From NCBI GenBank assembly GCA_034401795.1, contig CM067370.1, positions 98,588,164-98,652,163 on the forward strand: a stretch of 64,000 bases of DNA, written 5' to 3'. Each line of letters starts with the position of its first letter. The first letter of the stretch is position 1. Shown one piece after another: positions 51,273 through 62,776 of the stretch. The translations under genes were made by a program, and so were the position numbers. Below the pieces are notes generated by a model that was not told where the DNA came from, did no database searches, and worked only from the letters and a program-made list of their open reading frames with translations. The stretch is from Chaetoderma sp. LZ-2023a. Taxonomy: Eukaryota > Mollusca > Caudofoveata > Chaetodermatida > Chaetodermatidae.

Positions 51273-52928
51273 CACCTGTGCAAAAGTTAAGCACCACCCT
51301 ATTTTTACGCACATGCGAGGGTATGTTCATGTGCTATGAAGAAAGCAATAGCATAAACATTTATGTACCCATCCATCTTAGTGCAAGAGGTAATAATGCA
51401 ACTAGAGGAATGCTGATTATGATGGTGGGGAAACACTGTATGTTTTTGTTTGAACTTGAAAACGAGGCCTGAATATGGTTACGTTGACACAACTGACAAC
51501 TATTGCCCTACAGTTGACACACGTGGCTAGATTGTCATTAATGGTGTCTGAAAACGAAGTTTAACATTGTGCACGAGTTTGAGACTGTCATTATTAATAC
51601 CGGGTATATCCACCTTGTGCCTGGATGACGGCCTGGACACGACGTCTCATGCTGGTCACCAACCGACTGATACGCCATTGTGGTATTCGTTGCCATTCAA
51701 GATGGAGTGCGTCTGTTAATTCCTGTAGGTTCTGCACAGGAGGATCCCTCCTTCTCACCATGTTTCCCAGCATGTCCCAGATATGCTCAATAGGGTTCAT
51801 GTCAGGGCTCCTTGCTGGCCATGGTAGGGTTTCGATGGCATTCTGGCGGAGGTATTCATGCACAGCTCTAGCACGATGTGGTCGGGCGTTGTCATCCATG
51901 AATATAGGGTGGGTTCCAGGTGCATGATTTACAAAATGAGGGACCACAACTCTATCCAGTATGGAATCTTGATATCTTTGTCCATTTAGTGTTCCAGGTA
52001 CAGTCAACAGATCCAGCTTACAATCAAATGAGATGCACCCCCATATCATAACGGAACCTCCACCAAATGGAACTTCTTCCATGATGTTATGTTGGTCGTA
52101 CGCCGTGCGTCTGGACCTCCATACACGAGTTCGACCATCTGTGGCATGAAGCAGGAATCGACTTTCATCGGACCAGTGTACCCGTCTCCAGGATCTCATG
52201 TTCCAGTGTCTTCTTTCGTTGCACCACCTCAGACGCTCCTCTTTGTGGTGTGCAGTGAGGAGAGGACGTCTGACAGGTCTCCTAGCTTTCATGCCAGCAG
52301 CATACAGTCTCCTTTTGACGGTAGACATTGACACTCTATTGCGCATTTCCCATTGCTGGCTGAGCACTCTGCTGTTGGTGAATGGAGATCTCCTAACAAG
52401 GCGTACTAGGGCTCGATCATCACGGGCAGTAGTCTTCTTCGGTCTTCCAGATCTAGGCCTGTCCTTCACCTCGTTAGTTTGCCCATGTTTTGCAATCAAA
52501 CGACTGATTACAGTATGGTTAATGTTCAGCTGTCTGCCAATCTCTCTGCATGACATACCAGTGGTATGCATGCCTATGATTTGCCATTTCACATGATCAC
52601 TTAACCTTCGTCTTGCCATAGCGGTTCACAATCAAGAGCTAATTCTCTCTGTACAAATAAACCACGGTCATGAACACAAAATTCCTAATCTTGTCGCCTA
52701 AATCTGTATGTAATGTTCTACACCTCAAACTGGACTTTTACATAACTGAACACGTGTGCTGTTTCCCGCCACGCACGGACATCAAGCGGCGTGAAGTCAT
52801 GCATGCATGTGCATTTCGTACTTGGAATTATGTCAGCTAACGCGGGGACAAAAAGTATGGCAGCCTAGTTGTACCATCATGTTTCTACGTTCTATTGTTT
52901 TTGCTGGTGCTTAACTTTTGCACAGGTG
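51273..52928 (-). mobile_element. Complete Tc1-type DNA transposon
   Basis: Both ends start CACCTGTGCAAAAGTTAAGC and stay identical for 24 bp in inverted orientation. TA target duplications flank it (51271-51272, 52929-52930). It spans 1656 bp and holds one uninterrupted transposase gene on the minus strand. The perfect ends and intact gene show a recent insertion. The left TA lies at the end of a short TATATATA run. Confidence 0.93.
51594..52619 (-). CDS. Tc1-like transposase, intact
   Basis: 341 residues, the usual length for Tc1 transposases. It cuts the element out and pastes it at TA sites in the nucleus. The N-terminal paired-type helix-turn-helix spans about residues 5-110 (HVKWQIIGMHTTGMSCREIG, then a GRPKK linker between the two helical subdomains). 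The DDE domain has HWSDESRF (first Asp), FMDDNARPH (second Asp) and PDMNPIEHIW (Glu). There are 34 residues between second Asp and Glu, giving DD34E. A basic stretch near RRRDPP could aid nuclear entry. The first ATG (complement of 52617-52619) is followed by MARRRLSDH. No stop or frameshift is seen, so the protein may be functional. Confidence 0.93.
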   Translation of the reverse strand: MARRRLSDHVKWQIIGMHTTGMSCREIGRQLNINHTVISRLIAKHGQTNEVKDRPRSGRPKKTTARDDRALVRLVRRSPFTNSRVLSQQWEMRNRVSMSTVKRRLYAAGMKARRPVRRPLLTAHHKEERLRWCNERRHWNMRSWRRVHWSDESRFLLHATDGRTRVWRSRRTAYDQHNIMEEVPFGGGSVMIWGCISFDCKLDLLTVPGTLNGQRYQDSILDRVVVPHFVNHAPGTHPIFMDDNARPHRARAVHEYLRQNAIETLPWPARSPDMNPIEHIWDMLGNMVRRRDPPVQNLQELTDALHLEWQRIPQWRISRLVTSMRRRVQAVIQAQGGYTRY

Positions 52929-53397
52929 TATACATAAAGTTTAAATTAGCATGACTTCATGCTCACACACACACCCTCCCCCTAATTCCTGTTATAAGTG
53001 TCACAAGTTAGGTATGTGTCATTATACTAATCCAAGCTATTTAGTTCCCGATGAATCACTGTGGAGATAAAGTATGGTATGATGCTTACAGATGTTTCAT
53101 GTGATCTCTGGAACTTGATGTGGATTGTCGGTTGGTATACCATGATTGTATGATGCCATCCCCGTGAAAACCTGGCTCGGGATTAATCTGACTAAGACGG
53201 AAAGACATTTTCGACCACTCTCTAGATTGCCTAGATAAAGCATCCTGCACTCAATGAAAAGGAACCTATACTAACCAGAAATGATCTGTAGCAAAGCAGC
53301 TTCATCCATCAAAGCAAGAGATTCTACAGGGAATACCTGAATAGACTACTAACGATCATATTACCACTACAACCGGCAGATTTAATGATCTGGAACA

Positions 53398-53990
53398 GTG
53401 ATCAGAGTTTTAAAATCAATAGACAATTACCACATTGTCTACACTAAAAGAGCTCTAATCCTTGCGATTAGTGAAGACTCATTCCCAAAAGAAACTTTGG
53501 CTCGTCCATGCACAGACGGATCAGCAACCAATGCAGTGGCAAATGGAGGAGCTATAGTGTTTGTGAAGGTCTCTTGTCGGGCAACTGATACAGCATCAGT
53601 TCCAATCGGAGTACACATTAACAATTACAGAGCTGAAATGCAGGCTGCAATCTAAGCAGCAGCTTTGACCTCTTTAACATTTAAACACATATTCTTCACA
53701 GATGCCCTCTGTTCTGGAGGTTCTGTCCAGTTATAAAATGTGAACTGAAAACTGCTCGCAATCAGATTCAAATCAATAACAAATCCAAGAACAACAAAAG
53801 ACAATTGCCACTTGTTAACACACTGGAAACATGTAATTTTACTCAGACTTTGTACTGGCCACAACACATTAAATGAGCACATGTGCAGAAAACTTAAGAT
53901 AGTCCCCTCACCAACCTGTGAGTGTGGATTAAAAAACAGACAGCATTTTGCAATTTTCTCTTTACCACAACATGAGAACATTCATCTTGC
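53398..53990 (+). pseudogene. Relic of a LINE-type RNase H domain
   Basis: It reads CTDGSATNAVANGGAIVFVK (catalytic Asp in TDGS), then NNYRAEMQAA (Glu in AEMQA), FFTDAL (third acid), and later RLCTGHNTLNEHMCRKLKIV with PTCECGLK. This is the RNase H and tail of RNase-H-bearing non-LTR elements, I-clade type. A TAA at 53653, frameshifts, and a deletion between FFTDAL and the C-terminal part make it a pseudogene. Upstream RT sequence was not found. Confidence 0.7.
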
Positions 53991-54053
53991 CTACAGAGAC
54001 CCCATTTATAGACCAAACTATATGGTTCTACAAAATATCTGGAAAGGGCAGCC

Positions 54054-54450
54054 AATGGACCGTTCCGGTTTTATCTATGCCCCGCCCATCTCTAGCTAAG
54101 CTCCACCCACCTCGCTCGTGTTGGGATCGATCGACTGAACTCCCCGACTATCAATTTCCAAAAAAAATACACAGGTAAGCTGTTGAATATTTTGAAACTA
54201 ATTTGACTGGGTGCAACAGCACCCAGTCAAATTAGTTTCAAAATATTCAACAGCATGTTTATTAAATAACAAAGAATTACAAAGACATACAATTCATACG
54301 TGTCGGACTCTGAGATTTGATGACGGTCTATATGGAACCCTTTGTGATGTAATGATTGTGATGTCATCATACATGCGCTGAGCTGATTATGCCATCATAC
54401 GAGGTCAGATGATGGATGGATACTCTGGAAAGATGAATTCATTTCACTGG
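54054..54450 (-). mobile_element. Family Q repeat, reverse, full length
   Basis: It starts AATGGACCGTTCCGGTTTTA and ends near CTCTGGAAAGATGAATTCATT. A perfect palindrome at 54181-54253 (CTGTTGAATATTTTGAAACT ... AGTTTCAAAATATTCAACAG) surrounds GGGTGCAACAGCACCC. It is the cleanest core in the window. Confidence 0.82.
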
Positions 54451-55967
54451 CTGGCCTATTGGTGTAGTTTTTGCAAATGGAAAGAAGATATCTTTGATAG
54501 TTGATCGAAGGTTCAGCATGTGCCATGATTGTGATAGACAGTTTCTCTAAGTTAAAGTCAGGTGTTCATTATCAACTGCATCTTCCTGGAGAATGTTTGT
54601 AACAACATCAAGCATTTAAGTGAGGCGGAGTAAGGTGAATCGAGTCAAACAAGTCTCCTCCAACATGGCATACCAACCACCTCCTACACCGAGAGTTCAA
54701 TCGAATTGGTTGACTACAAGACTTGGGACCTCATCCAGTTTCTTGCATACGGAAATGGTATGACTGACTCAGACTGAGGTTCCAAGTCTCACAGTCGTCA
54801 TAGTCACACTTAGTGATGTCATCACCAAGGATTACCACATTTGTCACTAAAGCTGAAGTGGTAGCATCAGTATATATGTTTAGTATGTTCGTATGAACTG
54901 TAGGGTTGTTAGTATGTGTAGTGGCTGGGTTGCGAAAGTTCTATTTTCCAACCTATTTATATCAACAAAGGGAGATTCTCTGCTCACAGTATGTGGAACT
55001 TTAGTCTGCATTCCACACCATGTCCTCCACACATACTGATGCTACCAGTTCAACTTTAGCCACTAATCCTGGAGACCTTAACAATGCCTCATTATGATGT
55101 GTACTGGAGAACATAATGGGGTATTCTAGCATGCATGCCTCTTCTTAATTCAGGTGTTGTTACCAACCGCTCTGGAGAGTGGCCGAACGTTGATGCTGTT
55201 ATAGTTTCCTCAAGCTGTGAGGAAGAAGGAAAGATATTAGAAAAGGTGGCAGGATTATTGATGGATTAAAGTCCTGCCTACCCACAACACTGTAGAATCT
55301 TTAGACTACTATCGTCTCAGAACCTACTCTAAGCTCATACTACCTGACGTGCCTACTACTCACTACTAAAAACTACTAAATGTGCACAAACGAGATTTTA
55401 TTACAACCCAGAACCTGCACCTACCATCAATCTCAATTAACCAGATCAAGTGGATATTACCCAATCTATACTGCTGCAAAAATTAAAAAGGTAGATGTTA
55501 TCACCCAATCAATCCAATTGTGGATTTACAAGTAAACAGAATGTTCTACTAACATGAATCTGCACTAATCCGAATTGGGGGATATTAGCCATCTATATTA
55601 CTTGCAGAAAAGGTAGGGATTAACACCCCATATATGACTTAGCAGAACTTGCTGCTACTACAACCAATCTCAAGCAATCAAAATGATGCATTATCACACA
55701 TCTATACTACTGCCAACAAAGGGTTGAGTCATCATCCTGTCCATACTGCTGGTGATTTTTCAACTTAATTGAACACACCACTACCATGAAGCTTGGCCAA
55801 TCGAAACTGGACATAACATCCATCTATACTAGTGTGAGTAGTTTGTCCGAGATTAAAATGATTGCACCTCCATCTAGGAGCCACCATTCATGGCTCAGCT
55901 CTCTAAATGGCTCTGGCTCCCAGAGGAGTATCAAGCATATAAGACTTTACATACATAAAGAATTGGA
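54451..55967. other. Non-coding stretch, nothing recognised
   Basis: No open frame with family resemblance and no inverted repeat. Positions 55390-55760 show weak repetition of CATCTATACTACTGC / ACCCAATC words. That could be an old tandem repeat. Confidence 0.4.
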
Positions 55968-57408
55968 TCAAGCATATACGACTGCATACATAGTTTCTTT
56001 CTCGAAATGAAAATCATGTTGATAGCACCGCCCTCTGGGGGCTGCCATTACGCGAAGTTGTTCCTTAACCGATATCCACTGATGATTAGATACCTTGACC
56101 GTCCTCTTCTGGAATTTCTCATGAAAGATCCAGTTCAGCCACGATTTACTAGCATCTGACTTGCGACCATGTCTGATGAGGTAGCTCTCAGGGAATGACA
56201 GAAATTCTGCCAGATCCCTCTCCATGCTGTTTCACATGCTCAATGCCTTCCTTCTGACCCTCGGCCCGCCCCTCCTGACCACATGTGGATGTCCGGCCTC
56301 AAGTAAGTAATCGGTGGCTGAGAAGGTAGCGTAGAGGACCTGTGTCAGCTGCGAGGACCACAGTATCTAGGATATCGAATATCTGTATGAGTAACACATG
56401 GGTAGCCATGTCTATTAAGAGGTCTTAAACGGCAATCCAAAGAACCCTGACTTCACCTCGGGTTGTTGGAGGCTGGAGGTAGCATCTTTTACACTGTCAA
56501 TAGTGATATGACATGAGCCGATTGTACATACCTTCAAATTCTATCCATCTTGGAATGAGCTCTGCAGTTTCAGCAGGTCTTTTACTATGTCCTGCGCATA
56601 GGATTCGGCCATCATCTTGATGGCACCATCCTTATCAACTCTCACCATACCATGCATCACCACCCTGTCCTTGATGCCGATCTGGGTGGCTTCACAGTCA
56701 TACAAGATGATTTGTGTATCTGCCTCTTCGTGGATTGATTCTAGCTGGCATAGATTTCCTCGAACATTTGATTTTATAGTCTGTCTTCTGAAAGCCGCCT
56801 GCAGTAACAATTTCCCTGGACTAACACTTGTTTGCTTAGAAATAGAGTGATATCCTTCTTGTTATCATCAAGAGCAATGAACTGGGACCACACTTGATGT
56901 AGAGCTAAATCTCCATGATTGATAAACTTGCGAATTGGGTGCTTTTCTGACCTATAGTTGATGCCTCGATAGATGAGTGTTCAAAATACCTATAAAACAC
57001 AACATTTTTTAAATAAACCAGAGAAAATGCTTAAATCAATCCTGGTGAACACCTCAGCATAGTCATTGAATGTTATGCAGTTGGGTGGTTTTCACATTGG
57101 CTATTCCTAACCCTTCTGCCAAAACTGGTAACATAACAGATATTGGAGTTGAATTCACCATTCTACTGGTTTGGGCCAATGATAATGAAATGATATCAGA
57201 GTAGTGGGTTGCCAAGGCGTCTCCATAACAATCGCATTGCATCCTTCTTGAAGGCAGTGTATCTTTCTGAGTGGAGATTCCATTCCACTGCACCATCAGC
57301 TACAGCAAAGATACACATGGTGTCATGTGGAATTCGGGCTCGGTTGAACCCTGGGGGTACAGCATCTGTCCCATGCCAGATCATTCCTGGTAACGTCAAT
57401 TGTGCCAT
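55968..57408 (-). pseudogene. Possible old coding relic with an EEADT motif
   Basis: Three separate open stretches on the minus strand look protein-like and not repeat-driven. They are 57408-57196 (with MCIFAVADGAVEWNLHSERY), 56810-56541 (ESIHEEADTQIILYDCEATQ) and 56225-55968 (LAEFLSFPESYLIRHGRKSD). The HEEADT motif recalls uncharacterised, often repetitive, proteins of marine invertebrates. No single frame joins the parts, so it is either a decayed element or exons of an unknown gene. I cannot name a function. Confidence 0.35.
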
Positions 57409-57524
57409 TGGAAAGCTTGCAAGCCTTATTCATCCATTCTTTTTCCTTATCCGCTGGAACATGATTGTACTTCCCTTGTGCATTTTGACAACACGATTTC
57501 TTGCCATGAATTCTTGCATACTCC

Positions 57525-57707
57525 TGTTGAATATTTTGAAACTAAATTGACTGGACTGTGTAGCTGCCTATGGAAGCAATATGTTCCATTCAAATTAGTT
57601 TCAAAATATTCAACGGCTTGTATAGTTACATTGGAATTTAAATTCTGAGAATTCAGGTTTCAAAGTTTTTTAATCGATTCCAACATGTGTAACAGGTGTG
57701 CAAAGTT
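57525..57707 (+). mobile_element. Family Q repeat leading into the second minisatellite
   Basis: Core arms GAATATTTTGAAACTAAATT and CAAATTAGTTTCAAAATATT, then CAACGGCTTGTATAGTTACA and AATCGATTCCAACATGTG, the standard right half of family Q. Confidence 0.77.
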
Positions 57708-58425
57708 TAGCTAGAAATGGACGCGGCATAGCTAGAAATGGACACAGTATAGATTGCAATGAATGCGGCATAGCTATGAATGGATGGACATAGCTAGAAA
57801 TGGACGGTGCATAAATAAAATGGCTGATGCATTGCTAGAAATTGCTGAGGCATAGCTAGATATGGACGGGGCATAGTTAGAAATGGATGGGCATAGCTAG
57901 AAATGGACGTGACATGGCTAGAAATGGACGGGCATAGCTAGAAATGGATGGGGCATAGCTAGAAATTGCCGAGGCATTGATAGAAATGGCTGAGGCATGG
58001 CTAGAAATGGACGGGGCATAGGTAGAACTGGACGTGGCATAGCTAGAAATGGACGGGCATAGCTAGAAATGAACGTGGCTTAGCTAGAAATGGACGGGCA
58101 TAGCTAGAAATGAACGTGGCCTAGCTAGAAATGGACGAGCATAGCTAGAAAAGGCCAAGGCATTGTTAGAAATGGATGGTACATAGTTAGAAATGGATGG
58201 GGCATAGTTAGAAATGGATGGGCATAGTTAGAAATGGAGGGGGGATAGTTAGAAATGGATGGGGCATAGTTAGAAATGGACGGGGCATAGTTAGAAATGG
58301 ACGGGGCATAGCTAGACACGGACGGGACATAGTTAGAAATGGATGGGGCATAGTTAGAAATGGACAGGGCATAGTTAGAAATGGACGGGGCATAGCTAGA
58401 CACGGACGGGACATAGCTAGAAATG
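57707..58425. repeat. Large minisatellite of 21-bp units grown from a family Q tail
   Basis: More than 30 units close to TAGAAATGGACGGGGCATAGC, with point variants (GGATGG, GCTGAGG, ACACGG). Blocks of several units are duplicated in order: an ACACGGACGGGACATAG variant returns at about 58315 and 58400. The array starts at the family Q tail and ends with AGAAATGAATCCCTCTATT, the normal family Q end. The 21-bp period keeps frames open on both strands, which is not coding evidence. Confidence 0.93.
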
Positions 58426-58562
58426 AATCCCTCTATTTAGTTGTCGTCGAGGGTAGGTTTGTTTGTGTTGCGACATTGAGCGGTATTGACAGAAATGAAT
58501 CCCTCTATTTAGTTGTCACCTAGGGTAGGTTTATTTGTGTTGTGACATTGAGCAATATTGAC
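58419..58562. repeat. Two tandem copies of a 72-bp unit
   Basis: AGAAATGAATCCCTCTATTT followed by TTAGTTGTC...GGGTAGGTTT and GACATTGAGC...ATTGACAG occurs twice with a 72-bp period. It joins the end of the minisatellite to the second LINE. Confidence 0.85.
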
Positions 58563-58564
58563 AG

Positions 58565-59622
58565 TCATCCGAATGTGAGCTACTCTCGGGTGTCCCACAG
58601 GGATCGGTACTTGGGCCGTTACTTTTTACAATATATACAGCTCCACTCGGTAAACTTCTAGCAAACCGAGGCCGTAACTACCACTTTTATGCCGACGACA
58701 CGCAGTCGTATCTGGCCTTCCATCCGACCAATCAAGTAAGCTCTCGTGCAATCCTAGAAGACGGCATTCGCGACGTCAAGTTGTGGATGCTGAACAATCT
58801 CTTACAATTGAATGAGGAGAAGACTGAGATAATTATGGTCGCTTCACGCCAACTGAAGCCAAATATTGAAATTGAATCTGTCCAAATTGACAATTCCAGC
58901 ATTCCATTTAGTGACAGTACTAGGAACATTGGCATCATTTTTGACAACACGATGTCAATGGATAATCAGGTTACTGCAAATCGATATTCATGAATATAAG
59001 AAACAGCAAGATTCGGAAAATGCTAGATGACGATGCAGTAAAAAGTCTAGTGAACGCTACAATTACATCGCGACTAGACAATGGAAATTCATTGCTGAGC
59101 GGCATAACATCAAGCCAATTGCACCGTTTACAACGAGCCCAGAATACTGCAGCACGTCTAATTACCCGTTGTAAAGTACGTGATCGCATTACACCTGTTC
59201 TAAAAAGCGCTCCACTGCCTACCGGTAAAGGAGCACATTGACTATAAAGTCGCGCTTCTGGTGTATAAATTCTTAAATGGCCTGGCGCCACCTTATCTAT
59301 CATCGCTAATTTCCAGAAAAATACCCGTAGGGTCACTCAGATCAAGCGAACAGTTACTCTGTGTCATACCACCATCTAATCTTTCTATTGGGAAACGTGC
59401 CTTTTCTAATGCTGGACCAAAAATCTGGAATTCTCTTCCCTCAAAAATTCGGAACTGTCATACCATCGAATCATTTAAAACTCAACTGAAAACATACTTC
59501 TACAAAAACGCATATTGTATTGACTAAATTCCAATCATATAAATCTTAAGCGCTTTTGAGCAGTTAATTCTGGAATTAGCGCTATATATAAATGCCTACA
59601 TACATACATACATACATACATC
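58565..59622 (+). mobile_element. 5'-truncated L2/CR1-like LINE, second copy
   Basis: It begins inside the RT domain ([13 protein letters not shown] at about 58588, YADDTQ near 58690) and runs to the C-terminal end (NSLPSKIRNC, LKTYFYKNAY) with stop at 59525. A (CATA)n tail follows at 59593-59622. The frame shifts near 58980 and near 59250. It is a different subfamily from the LINE at 27500. Confidence 0.85.
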
Positions 59623-61190
59623 TCATGTGTCATAGAGGCAGACCAGATTAAGTGCATAATGGGTCAGGTGTTAACTGATCAGAATGAGCCTTTTTCACTT
59701 TTACACCAATGTTTTATCCCTTGTGTACAGTTTACAAAGATATATTTTGCACTGGTTGATATTGAAAGTACAACACTTAAGGATTATGTTGGCCAAAATC
59801 TTAAACTTTACCGTTACATGATCTCTTGCCATACATTTTTCCATTCAAGAACAAAATCCAGAGTGGTATCGACCAACATCTGAAAGCTTCATGTATTGCC
59901 ATACTTTCTAGCATGGATACCCACTTGCAGCGAAAAATGTGATCAAAATTATTTCAAAACATATTTAGCAAGGTTGGTATGCTGACTAGAGAAGGAGAGT
60001 TGATAACGGGGACTGGATTTTAATCATTTTATTGCCATTAAAGGAAGATAACTCTGGGTGTATCTCGTGGACCGATTGTGATAAGGGAGATAAGCACGGC
60101 GCGAGTTATGGCGCTAATCTGTTTTGGCATGGTTTCGCTGCAACAACTTTCGGCAACTCGTTTTGATCAGTCACTCTAAAATTCCGATTTAAACAAGTAC
60201 CGGAAAGCTGTTTAATGTTTCGGAAATAATTTCACTCTTTAACACTGGTTCATGGCCTCTACGTGATAAGTGAACATGTGAGTAGACCGAAACAATAACC
60301 ATTCTGCGACGAATTAATGCCATTTTTTATCACACCTGATCTTCGTCTGGTAATAATTTGTCTGCATCGAATTAATTAGGAGCTGGCATAATGGACTGGT
60401 CTAACAGAAATAGCTTCTTCCGACAGAGCGCCTGGGTGCAGTCTATTCCAAATACGTTTGCGTGGGTGGGTGGCTGTTGGTGGTTGGCGCACACGCTCCA
60501 TTGTGGTTTATCAAGTCGGAGGTTGAAGCATGTCAACGCCGACTCTAATTTTAATAATTATATTGGTCAATACCTTGCCATGCCATAATATTAATTGAAA
60601 GTCAGTTATACCTAGCAATATTTTTATTCACCCAAGGCATAATAATCAAGTGATCAGATCTTGACGTTTACCAAAACCCACGGAGGCGATATGGGGGATA
60701 CACTATGGGAGAGACGAAATCTGGGGTTTGGGGCATAGCCACCCCACCCCACCATTTTCTTGCGCCTATGTTATGCCGCTGTATGCATGTGCGTATGGCA
60801 AAACCTAACATGATAACACGTCAATAGGTATTTGTGTCTAATTACTTGTGTACCAGGTAAGTTATTAATAAGAACCGAACCAATTACCATCGACATACAG
60901 ACGTGCTTTATCAAGGCCCGCGGGACATATAGGCCTATGCTTGAAAACCCGGAAGTGTATATGATCTGAATCACTAGACTAACACGATTTAGGCCTCCGT
61001 TACCATAACATGCTATATTTATATTTCAAGAAATATGTCGCCTTGAATGACCACCAGTCAAATAACACTGACCAATATATATGCAGCTCCAAACACCGCG
61101 TGTAGCGAACTTTTATAGCAGCATGTCCATGGAGATTCGAAGCGGGTATCTGGAAATACGTGAACTGCCTGCCCGCTGAATTTCTGCAGA
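59623..61190. other. Non-coding stretch, nothing recognised
   Basis: No family resemblance on either strand. There is no array or inverted repeat of note. Confidence 0.4.
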
Positions 61191-61203
61191 CTAAATTTTT
61201 CTA

Positions 61204-61312
61204 ATTAACTTTGGATATCCTGAATATTTCGAACACAATTTGACTGAAAGTTGTTGGTGGTTAAGACACCAACAACTTTCAGTCAAATTGTTTTCAAAAT
61301 ATCCAAGAAGTC
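61204..61312. mobile_element. Palindromic MITE, variant of family Q
   Basis: TTGGATATCCTGAATATTTC and CAATTTGACTGAAAGTTGTT pair with AACAACTTTCAGTCAAATTG and AATATCCAAG around GGTGGTTAAGACACC. It is a strong hairpin. Confidence 0.77.
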
Positions 61313-61849
61313 CAGAGTTTTTGCTCATTGAAATTATTATCCGGTGGCTAGCAGCAACGAGCGAGTTAAGTGGAATTTTAATATAGAAGAAAACAGTGCA
61401 GACTGTGCAGTCAATTAAACATTCGCTATTAAATCTGGATAGCGCCATATAGCATCCAGAGTATATGTATATGAAAGCGCTCATCCTTCGTTATGTATCG
61501 CGTCTATAAGACAAGCCGCGCCAGCATCAGTAGCCAGCCACTCAGTTGTAGAGCTGAGGAAACAGCGTTCAAGAGCTCTAGCAAACTTCCGCGGCATCGC
61601 CTTATAAGCCCATGCTACTACTGACTAAAAATAAACTTTTCCATCCTGCGGCAATGGAGAAAGCTAGCTTTTATGATAATCGTAGCTGAATGAAAATACG
61701 TTTGAAAGTAAAATAAACTTTTTCCCCAATGAACCATATGTAAAAATTCTGGATAAAATTTACCTTGTGTGATTAATGTAATTTGTGTACCTCTTTGAAT
61801 ATTTAACGGTGAAAAAGATAAATTAGAGGAATCCCCTATTAGCTGTCAA

Positions 61850-62001
61850 TCAACTATCGAAATTGACCAATGAAAGCCAATCATTGTTGTCACGTGGCCT
61901 AAAAGCGCACACCCTCGCACAAACTGTAATAACGTGTATGTTGCTGTGAAAACTTTCTGCACCTCCAACGTCCGTCGCCGATTCGCCGTCTGTTCAAACA
62001 A
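61850..62001 (+). promoter_or_regulatory. Possible promoter and non-coding first exon
   Basis: Two CCAAT motifs (61867-61871 and 61877-61881) and a CACGTG E-box (61891-61896) sit within 30 bp. A stretch of higher GC with several CpG follows (CCAACGTCCGTCGCCGATTC), then ACAA with a consensus donor GTAAGT at 62002. This looks like a CCAAT-type promoter with a short first exon whose gene lies beyond the window. No transcript evidence is available. Confidence 0.35.
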
Positions 62002-62682
62002 GTAAGTTCCGATTTCTTCTGATTTTCTAAAGCAACAATACCATTTCTTACGTATGCTCAAAGGGTGTAAGCGACCGCGTTCGATTTTCTCTGATAATAA
62101 TGCTGCAATTTGCACAGGTGTGGTCGGTATAGCGGTAAACTTAAATGAGTTTCACCTATCCCAAAACATGGCGACCTGCATAGAATCATACACCGGTGGG
62201 TCGTACGTTTGGAATGCCACGCGAAAAGATAATACTTTACCATACAGTAATGAGTAATTCGCAGATTCTCTATATAATAATAGGTTTAATTCATCGATAA
62301 GTTGACTTTAAAGCGAATTAAATTGCTTTTTAAGCGATAAACTGTTGTTGTTAATTGGCCATATATATATTCACTACCGTATTGTCTGTTTTCTCGCAAT
62401 TTGACATTTCTCTTGTTTACATAGAGTGCATTTCCCGATACAGCAGCGCTCACGTATTTCTGTCACCTCTGTCTGTTTTGTAGATCGTCAACAAAATAAC
62501 GTTTTAACATCTTAGTGTTATGAATCTGTTTGACAGATTAATAATTGATCAAGCCTACCTGTCTTACTCTTCGAAACAGCTTCAATTGCGCATGGCAGAC
62601 ACAGTTTAAGTGGGTTCGGCTCTTTGCTTGTTTTAACTGTCTGCCTGCCGAATTCCAACAGCCTGCATTTTCCATGCAAATA

Positions 62683-62776
62683 TGCTGAATCTTTTGAAAA
62701 CAATTTCACTGAAAGTTGTTGGTGACTAGGCCACCCGCAACTTTCAGTCAAATTATTTTCAAAATACTCAGCAGTT
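62683..62776. mobile_element. Palindromic MITE, same subfamily as 61204
   Basis: ACAATTTCACTGAAAGTTGT and GCAACTTTCAGTCAAATTAT flank GGTGACTAGGCCACC. The 70 bp after it also match those after the copy at 61204 (CATTGAAATTAT..TC.GGTAGC). Confidence 0.75.

Noticed and set aside
51625-52596. Plus-strand open frames across the Tc1 element
   Set aside because: They are antisense shadows of the intact minus-strand transposase.
53948-54178. Open frame running into a family Q copy
   Set aside because: Its second half is Q repeat sequence, and its first half is the shadow of the RNase H LINE relic.
57707-58425. CRISPR-like regular array
   Set aside because: Units are contiguous with no unique spacers, in eukaryotic DNA. 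It is a minisatellite.
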